From the NCBI GenBank assembly GCA_903813345.2, contig CAIIXF020000004.1, positions 14,329,196-14,393,195 of the forward strand: a stretch of 64,000 bases of DNA, written 5' to 3'. The notes under the pieces were generated by a model that saw only the letters and a program-made list of their open reading frames with translations, searched no databases and was not told where the DNA came from. Position 1 is the first letter of the stretch. Each line of letters opens with the position of its first letter. This stretch comes from Owenia fusiformis (Eukaryota > Annelida > Polychaeta > Sabellida > Oweniidae). The translations under genes were made by a program, and so were the position numbers. Below are positions 11,675 to 25,400 of the stretch, one piece after another.

Positions 11675-13320
11675 CAGTAGAACCTGTGTAAGTGGAACAC
11701 TCTCCGTTCTGCCACAAAGCGTTCCACTTAGAAGGTGTTCCACTTACGGAGGTTTTGGGTTCGCAGGGAACATACAAGATCAAATATAGGATTTATATGT
11801 ATCATTGAAAATATGATTCTCCCTTCATTACAGGGCAGGTATATAGCATTAATAATCCATTTATTTTACTCAAAAAGGTATCTGACATTTTTAATCCTCC
11901 TCATTCTGCCAAAAATATTTTCTGACATTCTTAATCCTCCTAATTGTGCCAGTCTCAGGTACAAAGATTATGCAATTAAGTTTTAAAGACTTGTTCCTAC
12001 TGCTAATAATTCAATTGTTTTAAATGACATTTTTAATCTTACTTATTAAGTTTGAAACAAACAGCAAGAGAATAGATATTAATTAGTGGTAGCATCACGT
12101 GTCCAGTTCCATAGGAGGTTAATCCAATTTTCTGAATGATGATCTTATGAAATCCTAATTTGCTGATTATCAAATTAATTATTGGTTGCATCACATGTTG
12201 ACCTCTACAGGAGGTTAATCCATTAAAATCCTAATTTGCCAATTATCACAGTATTACCTGTTTTCATACCCAGATATCATTGAAGGCAGCGCTTGCATTA
12301 GGCTCTGAAAAATGTGAGTCCCAATGAAGGAAAAAATTTTAAAAAGTGAGTCCCGACCGAAAAAAGTGTGTCCTCCAATATATAAGCTAAATTAGCTAAA
12401 ATGGGCTATTTTGGAATGTGCATGACTTGATCTTACATGTCTTATGTGTTTTCAAAATGTTGCCATTCGTGCCCTGTGATTTAAACATGTTCTTTATATT
12501 CAATTCACTTATGTTATGTAACCTCCAGCCTGTCATAGTAAGTACTATTATACTGTGATTATCTTTATACTTGCTGTTTGCACTGAACAACTGCTTGAAA
12601 AAATAAGAACATTTTTTAGTATGAATTTGTCTGACGCTCAGTAATTTAGTGTATCACTACATTTTCTACATGATCAGAATCCTCCGATTTATATCATAAA
12701 TTAGACCATTTTGACGTTATATAATCACAAATAGACTACTTCACCTAGGTAAGTATGCATCATTTGTACAATTGAACTCATTTTGAAGGTTTTATATCAG
12801 CTTTTCAGTGAGAAAAATATGTCACATGCAAACTGATAACCTATTATCGCCCATTTCAATAGTTCGTTTTTCTGCATTCTTTTTCTTTTTTACTCAAAAT
12901 AAAGTTGTAAATCTCACATATTTTGATCTTAATATACACCGATTTTCAAGATTTTCAAAAAATGTTCAAAGTTTTGACTCAATTATTTTCCGTCCCAAAA
13001 ACGGAAATATTTTTTATTTTTCCGTCCTACAATTTTTTTTTGCGTCACTTACATGTAAGGGACGCCGTTAATGCAAGCCCTGATTGAAGGAGATTAATTC
13101 TGTTTACATATATCAATATTGAAATCTATGGAAATTGACTGTTCCACTTAGCAGGTTAATTTTTCAATATGGGGTGTTCACTGTTCAAGTTTGGAGGTGT
13201 TCCACTTACAGAGGTTCAATTAACATTAAGTCAATGGGTTTTTAAAACGGGACTTTGAAAAGGTGTTCCACTTGGGAGGTGTTCCACTTACGGAGGTGTT
13301 TCACTTAGCAGGTTCTACAT
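11675..13320. mobile_element. pogo/Tigger-like non-autonomous element (middle shell)
   Basis: The left tip TA-CAGTAGAACCTGTGTAAG and the right tip (reverse complement TA-ATGTAGAACCTGCTAAG) match, with TA outside both. Subterminal motifs of the type GTTCCACTTA(C/G) recur at both ends (11720-11755 and 13141-13310), as expected for transposase binding sites. It carries a hAT-like insertion (12287-13082). Confidence 0.75.
12287..13082. mobile_element. hAT-like non-autonomous element (inner shell) with 8-bp target duplication
   Basis: The ends CAGCGCTTGCATTAGGC and, inverted, CAGGGCTTGCATTAACGGC pair as terminal inverted repeats. ATTGAAGG flanks it exactly at 12279-12286 and 13083-13090. The 8-bp duplication with CAG tips is diagnostic of hAT. 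No intact ORF is present. Confidence 0.85.
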
Positions 13321-14154
13321 TACTTGTGCACGATGACCACCATAGTCTAGTTGCTCAAATGAGATCAATTGATGATTATAATGTTTAGACTTTATGTCAA
13401 TGTCCAGACTGTATGCCAACCTCTCTAGTATGTGATTACACTAGATTTCATTATGATACATGTACTAAATTGAAAACTTACATATAAAATATCTTAAGTC
13501 CTATATTGTAGTAATAAATGAATTAGAATGTCACCTAACATTTGATGATGGTATGAATTTATTGATTTGGTGTCTATCAATACATGTTTCTAACTTAATG
13601 CTGCAAAATGATAAAATTCACCACATCCACTTTCTTCAATTTTCCAGGGATAGGGCACTATAAAGTCATATCAAAATTACAAAATAGTACTTCATAACTA
13701 AAATAGATGTATTACAATACCACACATAGCTTGGAAAAGTTTTTAGAATACTACTATGAGCTGTTAAAGCTGTCATATTGTGCTTGAAGCTACAAATATA
13801 AAATTGGCAAGACAAAAATTGCTTATCTTTTTCCTGTTTTTTGTATTTTTCCGGGACCAATAAGGGTATCAACCTATAACTTTAGGATAGTATTCATATT
13901 TGTACTAGCAATGTATGGTGTACAACTCAGAACAATAGCTCATATATCCTTTGAGTTATGAACTAGTTTCATAGTACCCCTAGAATATTTTCCTAGGGGA
14001 GTAAACATGCCAAAATTTAGTGTCATGACCACCCCGTTGAGCTGTCATCTTTTAATATCTTTATCAGCATGAAAAACTGATCTAGTAAAAATAGGTCTGT
14101 TGCTTTTTCTAAAAAATGCCTCAAAAACTTGAATTATTTGAATTGGAACCTGTC

Positions 14155-15892
14155 TAAAAGATGAGAAACCCGGGATTATTAGAGTCAAATCTGCCAAGAG
14201 TCAACGCGTCATATTTTAATTTATCGTATGATCTTTAAAATAAAGTCCTCTGATTGGTCAGTTCTCGTGCTGTACCAATCTGTATTGCTACTGAGATGGC
14301 CCCCTCGCCTTGTATTGGTATGGGATTGATCACCTCTGTAACAATACAGAAAATATGGGTACGGAGGGGACAATCTCCCAGAAAGTCAGAATATTTCCAA
14401 AGGATTATCTCCTAAGTAAAATGTATTGGCCTAAGATCACACAGTAAAAACTAGATATTCTGTATTGGCACTCGACTTCGTTTCGTACCAATTCAGAATT
14501 TCTCGAGCGCAATATATCCTGTATTGTACTTCAAATCATCCAATAACTTACATAGTATTGTGTTAATGTTCGTGTAAATGCCGAGCTCTACTAATAGTCG
14601 TATGATTTGCAGTTTTTATCTAATTGACAATCATTCTTATCAATGATCATGCAAATGTCCTTAATATCACAAACCTTCTATGTTATGTTTAAATGGTAAG
14701 GTGCTGGAGCATGTCATTTTATTAGAAAATTGTAAAATTTCAGAAAATTTATTATAATTAATTTTGAAGCTGCTAAAATAAAAACAAATCAACAAGCTTA
14801 TGCAATGAGCAGTTCATTAATACGTTTTCCTAAATATTGTCAGAAGCCAGTTGTTATCCAATACAAAATTATTGAAAAGTCACAAATGTACCGAGCTTAC
14901 GCTTAATACGAAATATCATTTTTAGGAGATTTAAATGAAGGCATTAAAACATATGTGCGATAGTTTAAATATCAACTCAGACATAAATTATTTCATATTC
15001 ATGCTTCTCTTTTTAATTAGTTTTTTGATCCATACTTTCCAATGTGGAAACTTATTAACGCATTGAAATTAAGTAATCATTGCTACCAGACAATTTTGTT
15101 TTTTTTGTTTATATAGAGGTTTTTAATGGGAGGGATCAAATATGAATTCTATTTCGAGGTAAAATATGATATTGACCAAGGAATATATCATATTGACCGA
15201 GGATGACAGCTCGAGTGTAAATATGATATTTTCCGAGGCCAATGTCATATTTTCTCGAGGAAAAATACATATTCCATTACGACCATCAATAACATATACA
15301 TGTATATTACTTAATATTTTTCTGAAACTTGTTTTTTATGCTTCACCCAATGATGGTGGCATTTAATGATAGAATCTAATTTATCGAATGACATTTTCAA
15401 CTTTTATTAACAAATTTTTAAATAGAAATAATTTATTATACTAATAACACAATATTTATTATTGAGTCTCATGAATTTTTCTGATAGTTCTGACACGCGA
15501 TCCGATACGGGATTTTGGCTGATGCGGGATCTGATACGGGATTTTTTGAATATCAATTTATTTCCCGTTATTTTCCCGGAGAAAACATGTTATAATGGAA
15601 TAACTTAGTATATAGTATACTGGGATTTTGGTTTTATGACCTTTACCATATCATATATTTCTAGTTGCTTTGGAGGAAAAGAATCTTAATCTTCCGTAAT
15701 CTTCGCTTGATACTGACCAGTGAGGTGATACCATGTTGCATTTTAATACCTTGTTCTACATTGAGCTTATTATATGTTCTAATTCAGATGAAAAAAAATA
15801 ATAGATTGAATAGATTAAGTACCAATACTGTAGTTGGCATGATTGATTGAATTGGTATATCTTTATAAGAATGTATAATATACAGGGCGTTT
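14155..15892. other. Intergenic, no gene seen
   Basis: AT-rich DNA with short local repeats, such as AATATGATATT(G/T) around 15160-15260 and GAT(C)CGATACGGGATTTT around 15497-15545. I see no exon, RNA gene or complete mobile element. Confidence 0.4.
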
Positions 15893-17992
15893 CATAACGA
15901 CGGCCTCTCCATTCGAGTGATCTGCTCATCTATTTAATTCCATCGGAAAGAGTAGCCACAAGCCATGCAAATTGAGGGGTGAGTGACTTCCAAACTTAAG
16001 TTCAAACTATGTTCCCAAAGAGCAGTCATGCTAATATTAGGCACACAAATCAAGAATTGAATTAGAGCCATGTGATTTAGGATTAACCGTTCAATAGTGT
16101 ATAGATACTGGAATGCGGTATATTAAGGCATGGTTAGCTATTTGCAGACCATGTGGCTTTTCCTAGAAATGGGACTTTCAGATTATATGCTAAATGTAAA
16201 ATGGGTACCTTTTGTAGTGATCTAGCAAGATGTAACAAGGCATTAACATGACAAAATGTCACCACCTAGTTGCTGACAATATTATGAGTTCAAACTTAAG
16301 TCAGATTTGAATTTCTGAGAACTTGTAAAGTCAAATTTGAACTTCTGAAAAGATGTAGATGATTTTGAAAAAAAAATTTGGTCAATTTGAAGCAAGTTGA
16401 AAACAGACCTTTTTGACCTTTTTTGACCTTGAGAAGGTCATCAAAGGTCAAATCTAAAGTCAGATTTGAATTTCTGAGAACATGTAGATGATTTTGAAAA
16501 AAAAAATTAGTCAATTTGAAGCAAGTTGAAAAAAGACCTTTTTGACCTTTTTTGACCTTGAGAAGGTCATTGAAGGTCAAATGTCAAATCTAAAGTCAAA
16601 TCTAAAGTCATATTTGAATTTCTGAGAAATCTTAAGTCAAATCTAAAGTCAGATTTGAATTTCTGAGAACACGTAGATGATTTTGAAAAAATTTTTTAGT
16701 CAATTTGAAGCAAGTTGAAAACAGACCTTTTTTACCTTTTTTGACCTTGAGAAGGTCATTGAAGGTCAAATGTCAAATCTTAAGTCAAATCTTAAGTCAG
16801 ATTTGAATTTCTGAGAACACGTAGATGATTTTGAAAAAAAAATTTAGTCAATTTGAAGCAAGTTGAAAACAGACCTTTTTGACCTTTTTTGACCTTGAGA
16901 AGGTCAAATGTCAAATCTAAAGTCAGATTTGAAGGTCAGATTTGAAGGTCAGATGTCAAATCTAAAGTCAAATCTAAAGTCAGATTTGAATTTCTGAGAA
17001 CATGTAGATGATTTTGAAAAAAAATTTAGTCAATGTGAAGCAAGTTGAAAAAAGACCTTTTTGACCTTGAGAAGGTCATTGAAGGTCAAATGTCAAATCT
17101 AAAGTCGGATTTGAACTTCTGAGAACATGTAGATGATTTAGAAAAAAATTGAAGTCAGTCTAAACAGTATTTGTTAAGTTATAGGAAGTTGTAAGAAATT
17201 GTTACAGATGCCGGACGCCAACCTCCAACCACCAACCGCCGGACGCCAACCTCAAACCACCAACCGCCGTCGCAAAAAACGGAGACCATAACAATATGTC
17301 ATCACTTTTGGTGGTCATTGAAGGTCAAATGTCAAATGTTAAGTCAAATCTTAAGTCAGATTTGAATTTCTGAGAACACGTAGATGATACTGGAAAAAAA
17401 ATTTAGTCAATTTGAAGCAAGTTGAAAACAGACCTTTTTGACCTTTTTTTTACCTTGAGTAGGTCAAATGTCAAATCTAAAGTCAGATTTGAAGGTCAAA
17501 TGTCAAATCTAAAGTCAAATCTAAAGTCAGATTTGAATTTCTGAGAACATGTTGATGATTTTGAAAAAAAATTTAGTCAATGTGAAGCAAGTTGAAAAAA
17601 AGACATTTTTGACCTTGAGAAGGTCATTGAAGGTCAAATGTCAGATCTAAAGTCAGATTTGAACTTCTGAGAACATGTAGATGATTTAGAAAAAAATTGA
17701 AGTCAGTCTAAACAGTATTTGTTAAGTTATAGGAAGTTGTAATAAATTGTTACAGACGCCGGACGCCAACCTCCAACCGCCGGACGCCAACCTCCAACCA
17801 CCAACCGCCGTCGCAAAAAAACGGAGACCATAACAATATGTCACCACTTTTGGTGGTGACATAATAAACACTGTTGAGTTTTAAGTTGGTTCAATAAGTC
17901 CAGAAGCTTTCTTATGATATGGCATGGGGGATATGCTACTGAGGATTAGTGATTGATGGGAGGGAAGGGGGCAGTCATTATGAAACACCCTG
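15893..17992. mobile_element. mariner-like (TA-flanked) element split by a tandem-repeat element
   Basis: The left tip TA-CAGGGCGTTTCATAACGAC and the right tip GTCATTATGAAACACCCTG-TA are inverted copies with TA outside each. Only short flanks remain around the 16232-17866 insertion, and no transposase is present. Confidence 0.7.
16232..17866 (+). mobile_element. Tandem-repeat-cored element with palindromic 3' end, copy 1
   Basis: It starts at AACAAGGCATTAACATGACA and ends at TGTCACCACTTTTGGTGGTG. The core is an array of roughly 130-170-bp units built from AAGTCAGATTTGAATTTCTG, GTAGATGATTTTGA and GACCTTGAGAAGGTCA. The 3' segment has GCCGGACGCCAACC repeats. An internal copy of the 3' tip near 17290 shows a past duplication. 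An inverted relative lies at 49883-51613. Minisatellite cores with a hairpin near the 3' end recall Helitron-like (pSV/pearl-type) elements, but I cannot confirm that class. Confidence 0.65.
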
Positions 17993-19457
17993 TAGATGTG
18001 TCATCACACTACTATACCTAACACCTAGAAATGCATAAGATACTTTGTTTGTCTTATTGAATTGTTTAGTAAATTTTTGAAAGTACCTTATTAACATCTA
18101 ACTTTCAACCGATAAACCATTTATAAGGAACAGACAAATAAAAACGAATACATAATCGTTACTAATAAGCCTAATGGGTTGCTCATGAACACCAAATGCA
18201 AGGTATAGTGGTGATATACAAACAAAGCTAAGCATTTTTTAAATTTTGAAATACGTAGTTGAACTTCTAAAATGAACTTACCTAAAATCAAAACAAAACA
18301 GAACATTTTAATTTTAAAATATATTCACGATTTCATAACACTTTCTATATATAACAAATAACATTTTATAAACAAAACCTCCAAATACTAATAATTAAGT
18401 TTACCAATTATAAAATATATATAACACTGGTGCTACAGTTACATAATGGTTGATTGGTTGATGTTAATACCATATTTGGAAAATTGGTTCATAGTTGGAC
18501 AACAATAAATATTGAGCTAATCACCTATCGAAATATCACTTGACTCTAATTAGAGTAATTAAACCAAACGGAAAGGTATAAAACAACATACCGACAAATA
18601 CGAAAAACGGTAATACAATTACAATTTTATACAATGCTACAATAATCTTACACAAAAACGGTAATCTATACAATACTACAAGAATCTTACACAAAAACTG
18701 TAATACAATTACATTTCTATACATTTACATCAATCTTGCACAAAAACGGTAATACAATTACTTTCTATACAATACTACAACAATCATACACAAAAACGGT
18801 AATAATATTACATTATACAATACTACAACAATCTTACACAAAAAACTGTAATACAATTAAATTTTCAATATACAATTCTACAACACTCTTACACGTAAAA
18901 TTTATAAAACATATGCATAATAACAATTTCAAAAACAAAACATGAACAAATATGACTTCTATATTACAAGTGACAAAACGCAGCGAACTAGATGGTATAT
19001 TTCATTCCTTTTACATGTTAATGATGCCTTCGACTTACATTTTAACACCAGGTTTGTTAAGGACAGTTTTAAAATGACATTATAAAATGAAACATGTATT
19101 TTTATGAGACAGACTTTCTTTTGAACTTTTCGCCGTTTCATTATTTTCTTTTAATAAACATGTTCTGAATTGAATTTTAAGTGTGATCCTAATTTTTACT
19201 ATTTAAAAACTTTTAAATTCCCCAAATCTTGGTTTTCTTTCGATTAATTGTTTATTTGATAGTAATCATTGGATATTAATTCCAGATTAATGGCTAAACA
19301 ATCTCTTCATATAAACAAACTATGGAACGGTACTAAAGAACAATCTCTTCATATAAACAATCTATTGAACGGTACTTAAGAACAATCTATGGAACGGTAC
19401 TAAAGATGCTTCCAATAAAGAATTCATGTTCAACTGCAATTATTTTCCGCCCTCAAA
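17993..19457. other. Intergenic stretch with tandem repeats, no gene seen
   Basis: It holds about six imperfect copies of a ~52-bp unit containing CTTACACAAAAACGGTAATA (18587-18895) and three copies of AACAATCT..ATGGAACGGTACTAA (about 19300-19405). A minus-strand AATAAA at 19251-19256 could serve the EGF gene that ends at 19458. Confidence 0.5.
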
Positions 19458-22400
19458 TCAATTACAAGTTTGAGAGAAGGGAATTCCGTCATTGATATCA
19501 TTGGCAGGCGAGCCTCCATTGTCGTTAATTATTGGGCAATTTCCACCAAAAGCGGTCATCATGAAAAGGACCGAGGTCGTTGTGTTTGAATTATTCAACA
19601 CATCAATCGGATCTCCGGTCGCCAGTGCCGTGTCAAGACTTAGATCACAGATTATACGATATTCTTCATTTGGTATTACTAAGCCCATGTCACATCTTCC
19701 ACCTGGCCAAACAACAGCGTTATCGCTCACGGCATCGGACGAGCAGGTGATAGTCGATGAACCACTGCACGTGGCCATTTGTTGCGTTACAAGTACGTAA
19801 TTGTCAACACACGGGACGCCACATAACTCTGGATAGAAGAAACAGTATAATCCTGCGTTTGATCCCGGTGCCAATGCTGTTGGTACGGTGACCGAGTCCA
19901 ACGTTACAAAGCACTCGTACAGTGTTACCAAATTCGCATTCAAAATAAATATAGGGGCTTGCGCCGCAACTATTGTTGAAATTGTAAATGTTTTTTTCAC
20001 ACCCTGGTCTATACCTGAAATTGAGAACATTCATTGCACTTTTTAATGAAAGTTAAAAAATCGCGTCAGTTCGGACGATATCAACTCATAGCTTATAAAA
20101 ATACTGTTTCTCACCATCCCCTAAATTCCCGAGAGTGCTTAAATTTCACATGACTGTTCCACAACAAGTTACTTGGACGGAAGCCGAGCACAGGGCGTCA
20201 AATAAGGCTGTTCTCTCCTTAACTTTTTAGATTTAGAAATAACATTTTTTTATATATCATTTTAAAGGGAATTTAATTTCCTGATCACACACTAAATTTC
20301 AGAGAGATTGGTAAAATTCCAAAAGCATTTTTAGTGGTGTTCATATTTCACATTTTTAATAGTTCGTATGTTCTCCAAGCAGCTTGGACAGCCTAAATTC
20401 TACAAGGAGACAATTCCAAAATGTTCACTAACAGACGTGTTGCACTTTCAAGAGCTTTCTTGATACATTTGAGCATTATTTCATTGCTATGAAGTTTCTC
20501 CTCTGGTTGATATTTGATTAATTTTTCGACCCTGTCCATAATAATTGCAGTATCAATGTTTAACGGTTCATTCAATTGTACTCTTTTTGACGCAACCAAT
20601 GGTCAACCGCATCCTTTCAAGAAACATTGTAGCAATTTTATAAGGAAGAGTTCATTATTGATTTCTTAAAAGTGATCAGCATTTTCCATAAACTTTAGAA
20701 TGATATATGGGAAAGTATAATACCTAACAAAATAAAAAAAAGTTAAGGGGAGAACAGACTTATTTGTATGTTGCTTTCTCTAGATCTGTTTAAATGAATG
20801 AACACAGGGAGCTCAACAGGGAGCTCAACAAGGAGCTCAGCAAGCAGCTCAACAAGGAGCTCAACAAGGAGCTAAACAAGGAGCTAAACAAGGAGCTCAG
20901 CAAGGAGCTAAACAAGGAGCTCAGCAAGGAGTTCAACAAGGAGCTCAGCAAGCAGCTCAACAAGGAGCTCAACAAGGAGCTCAACAAGGAGCTTAACAAG
21001 GAGCTCAGCAAGGAGCTCAACAAGGTTAAAATTTGGCACAAAGCCAGAAAATATAGTCAAGATTTAAAAAATGCTTTCCATTCGAAATGTGGTTGTTAAA
21101 TGAAGTTGTAATCGATATATTTAGTATTTTACCAATGAATGTCACTTTAACGTGGACAAAGTACGTCAATGTCACAAAAGTAAGCGACTTATTGTATGAC
21201 TTGATATTCAAAAATCCTTTCCAAACTAAAACATTTTCAAACCTACGTAGACAATTATGCCCAACTTTGTGTCCAAAACTGCTAGTGTTTATTCATTCTA
21301 GATCTTTGTCTGAGCTTTCGGTGGAAGAGGTTGGTTTAAATCAAAAAAACAAAAACTTGTATCAAGAAAGTTCATCCGTTCTCTCACAGTTTTGGACAAG
21401 TGATTTTAAAATATTCTTACCTGAGGTTAAAAACAATCCATCAGAATCATCGTCAACGTACAACAACAAAGTAAATGTTCCAATCTCAGGCACAAAGACA
21501 ACTTTTTGAAATGAGGTAGAATCTACAAATATAAACAGTCTTGATTTTTATGAATTTTTCATTGTTATAACGGGATTGAGAATGTTTACAATAAATACTA
21601 TAATTGTATCACTGTCATATTCCCATTGGTCTCATTGGTCTACACATTAAACGTGACATAAAAATGCTAAATAGACTTCTCCGTGGCATTTTTTCTTTAT
21701 TCCTTTTTGTTTTGATTTTTTAATACTATAACATTAAGTATAACTACTCAATATGCAGCTTTTCACCACGTAGAGTTCTAAAGTTTTTATAATGGAGCTC
21801 AATGGGGAAAATGAATTAAAGTTTGAATTACTTTCAAAGTAGCGAGGCGATTTTCTTGAAATTGACAGATATAATGAATGATAGTAAGATAAATTGTTCG
21901 AAAAAATTGAGAAGATTCACCGTCCTGTTTACGCAAAATATAGAAAATATGAAATAATCATAAAAACCTGTAAAAATAGATCGAAGATATTCATTTTTGA
22001 CGTGCCTTTCAATACTACAGGGTACCCATAGTTTTGGTAATGGTTTACAAATTTTCAAAGCATATCTTCCAGCATATGTATCAAGCACAAGTAATACAAT
22101 AAGTGAGTTATCATTAATTGGAATGGTATTATTGTATTCCTTAGCAATAATGACAAAAAGGTAAAATCGAACATAACACATACTTGTTCTTACCATCACA
22201 TCGATCTATTATAATGCACATTAAACAATATAGGGATAGATCTTCAAATTCAAGAATTGAGCTAAATTGTAAGATAACAATTGTCCTTTAAATAAATTGC
22301 TTATCCCTTATAATCCCTTTCTCCAAATCAAACCGAATTATAATATTTCGGTATGCTTATTTTAGCTGCTGTAGTTTAGGTCACTTGATGAGATAATATT

Positions 22401-25400
22401 CATTACCATATACTGTCACTAGAGACAAAACTTGACACTAAATAATCACTCGAAATAAACTATATGAATTCTTCATATTTTATTCTTTGGTAATACATCC
22501 ACTTGTAGCCCTTAGGTGTAGGATCCTTTTTCTAGCAATATTTTCTTAGGCCTGCTGGAATACCTATTTCAATGTGGAAGTTAAGCATTGTTCTCCCAAT
22601 GATCATTTGAATAAAAAAATCAAACAAGGTTTGGTTAGGAAGGGAACAGCTTAAATCTTTAGATATATAAATGTATTTATCGCGTTCTCATTGGTTATAG
22701 TGGATGCCATATACCGCAGGTGAATCTGGCATTCACCGCACGTGAATATGCTATATTCAATGCGGAATATTACATATGTTTGTATCGTGTAACAATTTTG
22801 AATGTTGACTGGAGATGTAACGGACTAAGTAAACACTAATCGGATGAGTATTTATTTGAGAAAACTACATGCATTCGTTTAGAGCAATTTAAACATACAG
22901 GTTGACGTTTCGATTTTATACACAAGCTTAACGTCTCCATCAATTTAATAAATACAGGAACCTCAAAAAGCTTACCTATATCGAAGTTGGATGATGACGA
23001 CCAACCAGTTGCTGAATCATACACTTTAAGAAGCGCCTTCTTTGTTGGGGCTACACCAACGATATTCAAAGAGAATCCGGCAACTGTAATGTAGTTTTTA
23101 ACAAATGTTTTATGTTTAAGCACGAGTTTACTTGAAGGCCATGCGGAAATGTTAAAACCTCTTTGGCACATGTTTTCATGTGAAACGTTTTTAATTCAAA
23201 ATTTCAAAAATATGATTTTGAGTTTGACCCAATGTTTTCATGTGAAACGTTTTTAATTCAAAATTTCAAAAATATGATTTTGAGTTTGACCAAATGTTTT
23301 CATGTGAAACGTTTTTAATTCAAAATTTCAAAAATATGATTTTGAGTTTGACCCAATGTTTTCATGTGAAACGTTTTTAATTCAAAATTTCAAAAATATG
23401 ATTTTGAGTTTGACCCAATGTTTTCATGGGAAACGTTTTTAATTCAAAATTTCAAAAAATATGATTTTGAGAAGTTTTGTTCGAAAAATCATGAACTTAT
23501 TTCACTTTTGTTTGTTGTAGTATCGATCACAAATATATATTATTACCGGTTAGCAATCATTTACGTCAATGGATAGCACGCATCCTTATCTTTTTTAACA
23601 AGGCACGGGGTGAATAATATCGTACCAAAAAAACACAGCAGTCCTTACCATGTATGTAAGAGGGGTAAAACTTTGATGTTATTCGGTAAAGTGGTTTTCC
23701 TGGAATCGTGATAGGATTTATCTAAAAACTTCCAAAATTACCGCTAGAATGCAAGATGGCCACCGAAAAGTTAAACAGCTATAGAACTTCTTACCATGTA
23801 ACAAAAAAATTAAGGTATATCCGTTAAGTGATTTTTCTTAAATCGCAATGACAAGATTTACCCAAAGTTTAATCAGATCTAGAACTTCTTATCATGTAAC
23901 AGGTGTGAAAATTTGAACCCAAGCGTTAAGTGGTTTTCCAGCAATCGCGATGACAAGAAAACTGAGACGCCTCCCGCCGCTCAACAAGCTGACGGGAATA
24001 TCGTACTTTTTTAGGTACGATAAAAATTAAGATTAGTTGAAGAATCAGAAAATAAAGTCACTGGTGCAGAAAAGAGTATGAAGTTGTATTTGTTGATATA
24101 AAGTATTGATGCATACATGGTTGGAAATTCCAATATTTGAAAATTAAAGACCAGTCACTTTTTAAAAAATATTCCAAAACAACTTTATACGCCATGACCT
24201 ATCATATTCAGGTTGTTAAACAATATTTAACTTTATTGCCTTGTGCCGTTATCGACTATACTTTTATGTTTGCCCCCTTACGGAAGTGATATTACAACCT
24301 GCTCATATTACATATTAAGTTATGATCACATTATATCATAACGGTAACATGATTGACCAGGAAGGGAATCTACTAACCACTTTCACAATCATCTCCAGTG
24401 AAGCCCTCCAAGCAAGTGCAGTTATAGACAAGCCCAGGGTAGGGGATGCAAGTGGCATTGTTCTGACATGGACTGGAATCGCAACCGTTGGGGATTGCTG
24501 TAAAAATATTAACAGTCATATACACTGAACGAAACAATGACATACACGTGTCTTGTCTCCTTAAATATTCAAATCTCAAATTAACAATGAAACAATCAAA
24601 CGATCGATGAACTTACCATCACTACAATTCTGGCCCTCAAACCATTCGGGACAAGTACAGTTGTAGCCACTTTCGTCATTTTCATCATTTGCACACGTGG
24701 CACCATTTTCACATGGGGCAAGCTCCCCACAATAATCGACTGGAACAAGAATTTAATGGATTGTGCAGTTAATAAATAATTCAGTGATACTATTCTATTA
24801 TGAAAATATATTGCTTTGACTTGGCAGTTTAATGATTCTGATATATATAATGTATATTCACACGTAGCTAGGCAAGGTGTGTCCGATTTCAGCCAATCAC
24901 AACACGCTATTTCACTTAAGTGTATTCCGTTATACAACCAATAACGAACTCAAGGTCATAGTTGAACAGTTGTCATGGTGATGACTAGACCACTTCCGGT
25001 GGCGACATAATATAGCCGTTTCTAACATGATTTGATCGCTTACAGAATTCACAGTTGTCGCCGTAGTAGCCAGTAGGACATGTGCAGTTGTACTTCATAG
25101 ATTCATAATTATCACAGGTAGCTCCATTCAAACAGGGTGTGTCAGTGCATGGGTTTTCTGTAGGATAAAATTTATATGAAAATAAGAGTCACAAATATAA
25201 GATATAAAAGTATTGAACGTAGTGTATGATGTTTGATGAATATTGAATAATGTAATGGCAGCAGACTATAAAACTCAATGAAAACTGCACTATTGTGTAT
25301 TTTTAAACGCATAATGTAAAACTAGAGATTTTCTTGGCATCGCATATTTTAATGAACTTGTATAGATTTTAATACCCTGGAGAGAAGAAGAAGTGTAGTC

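Larger units (their letters stand above)
9274..14154. mobile_element. Large non-autonomous DNA element with ~550-bp terminal inverted repeats (outer shell of a nest)
   Basis: The left arm, about 9274-9830, reappears in reverse complement at about 13617-14154, from the tip GACAGGTTCCAATT down to GACTTTATAGTGCCCTA. TA lies just outside both tips, consistent with a Tc1/mariner-type TA duplication. The arms have diverged at scattered positions, so the insertion is not recent. No transposase is readable inside. About 1.65 kb of the interior is a later insertion (11675-13320). Confidence 0.75.

Noticed and set aside
16296-16580. 94-codon minus-strand ORF with KVKKGQKGLFSTCFKLT repeats
   Set aside because: Translation of the tandem-repeat core of a transposable element. 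The same peptide arises from the inverted copy at 50.8 kb.
19492-19800. 102-codon plus-strand ORF
   Set aside because: Antisense shadow of the last EGF-gene exon, which is supported by phase and composition.
20393-20599. 68-codon minus-strand ORF with [20 protein letters not shown]
   Set aside because: It lies wholly inside a MITE in an intron, lacks homology I can name, and has no splice context joining it to the EGF gene.
20790-21099. Long ELNK-repeat and LLSS-repeat ORFs on both strands
   Set aside because: They are products of a 12-bp tandem repeat in an intron of the EGF gene. No splice sites or start context support translation.
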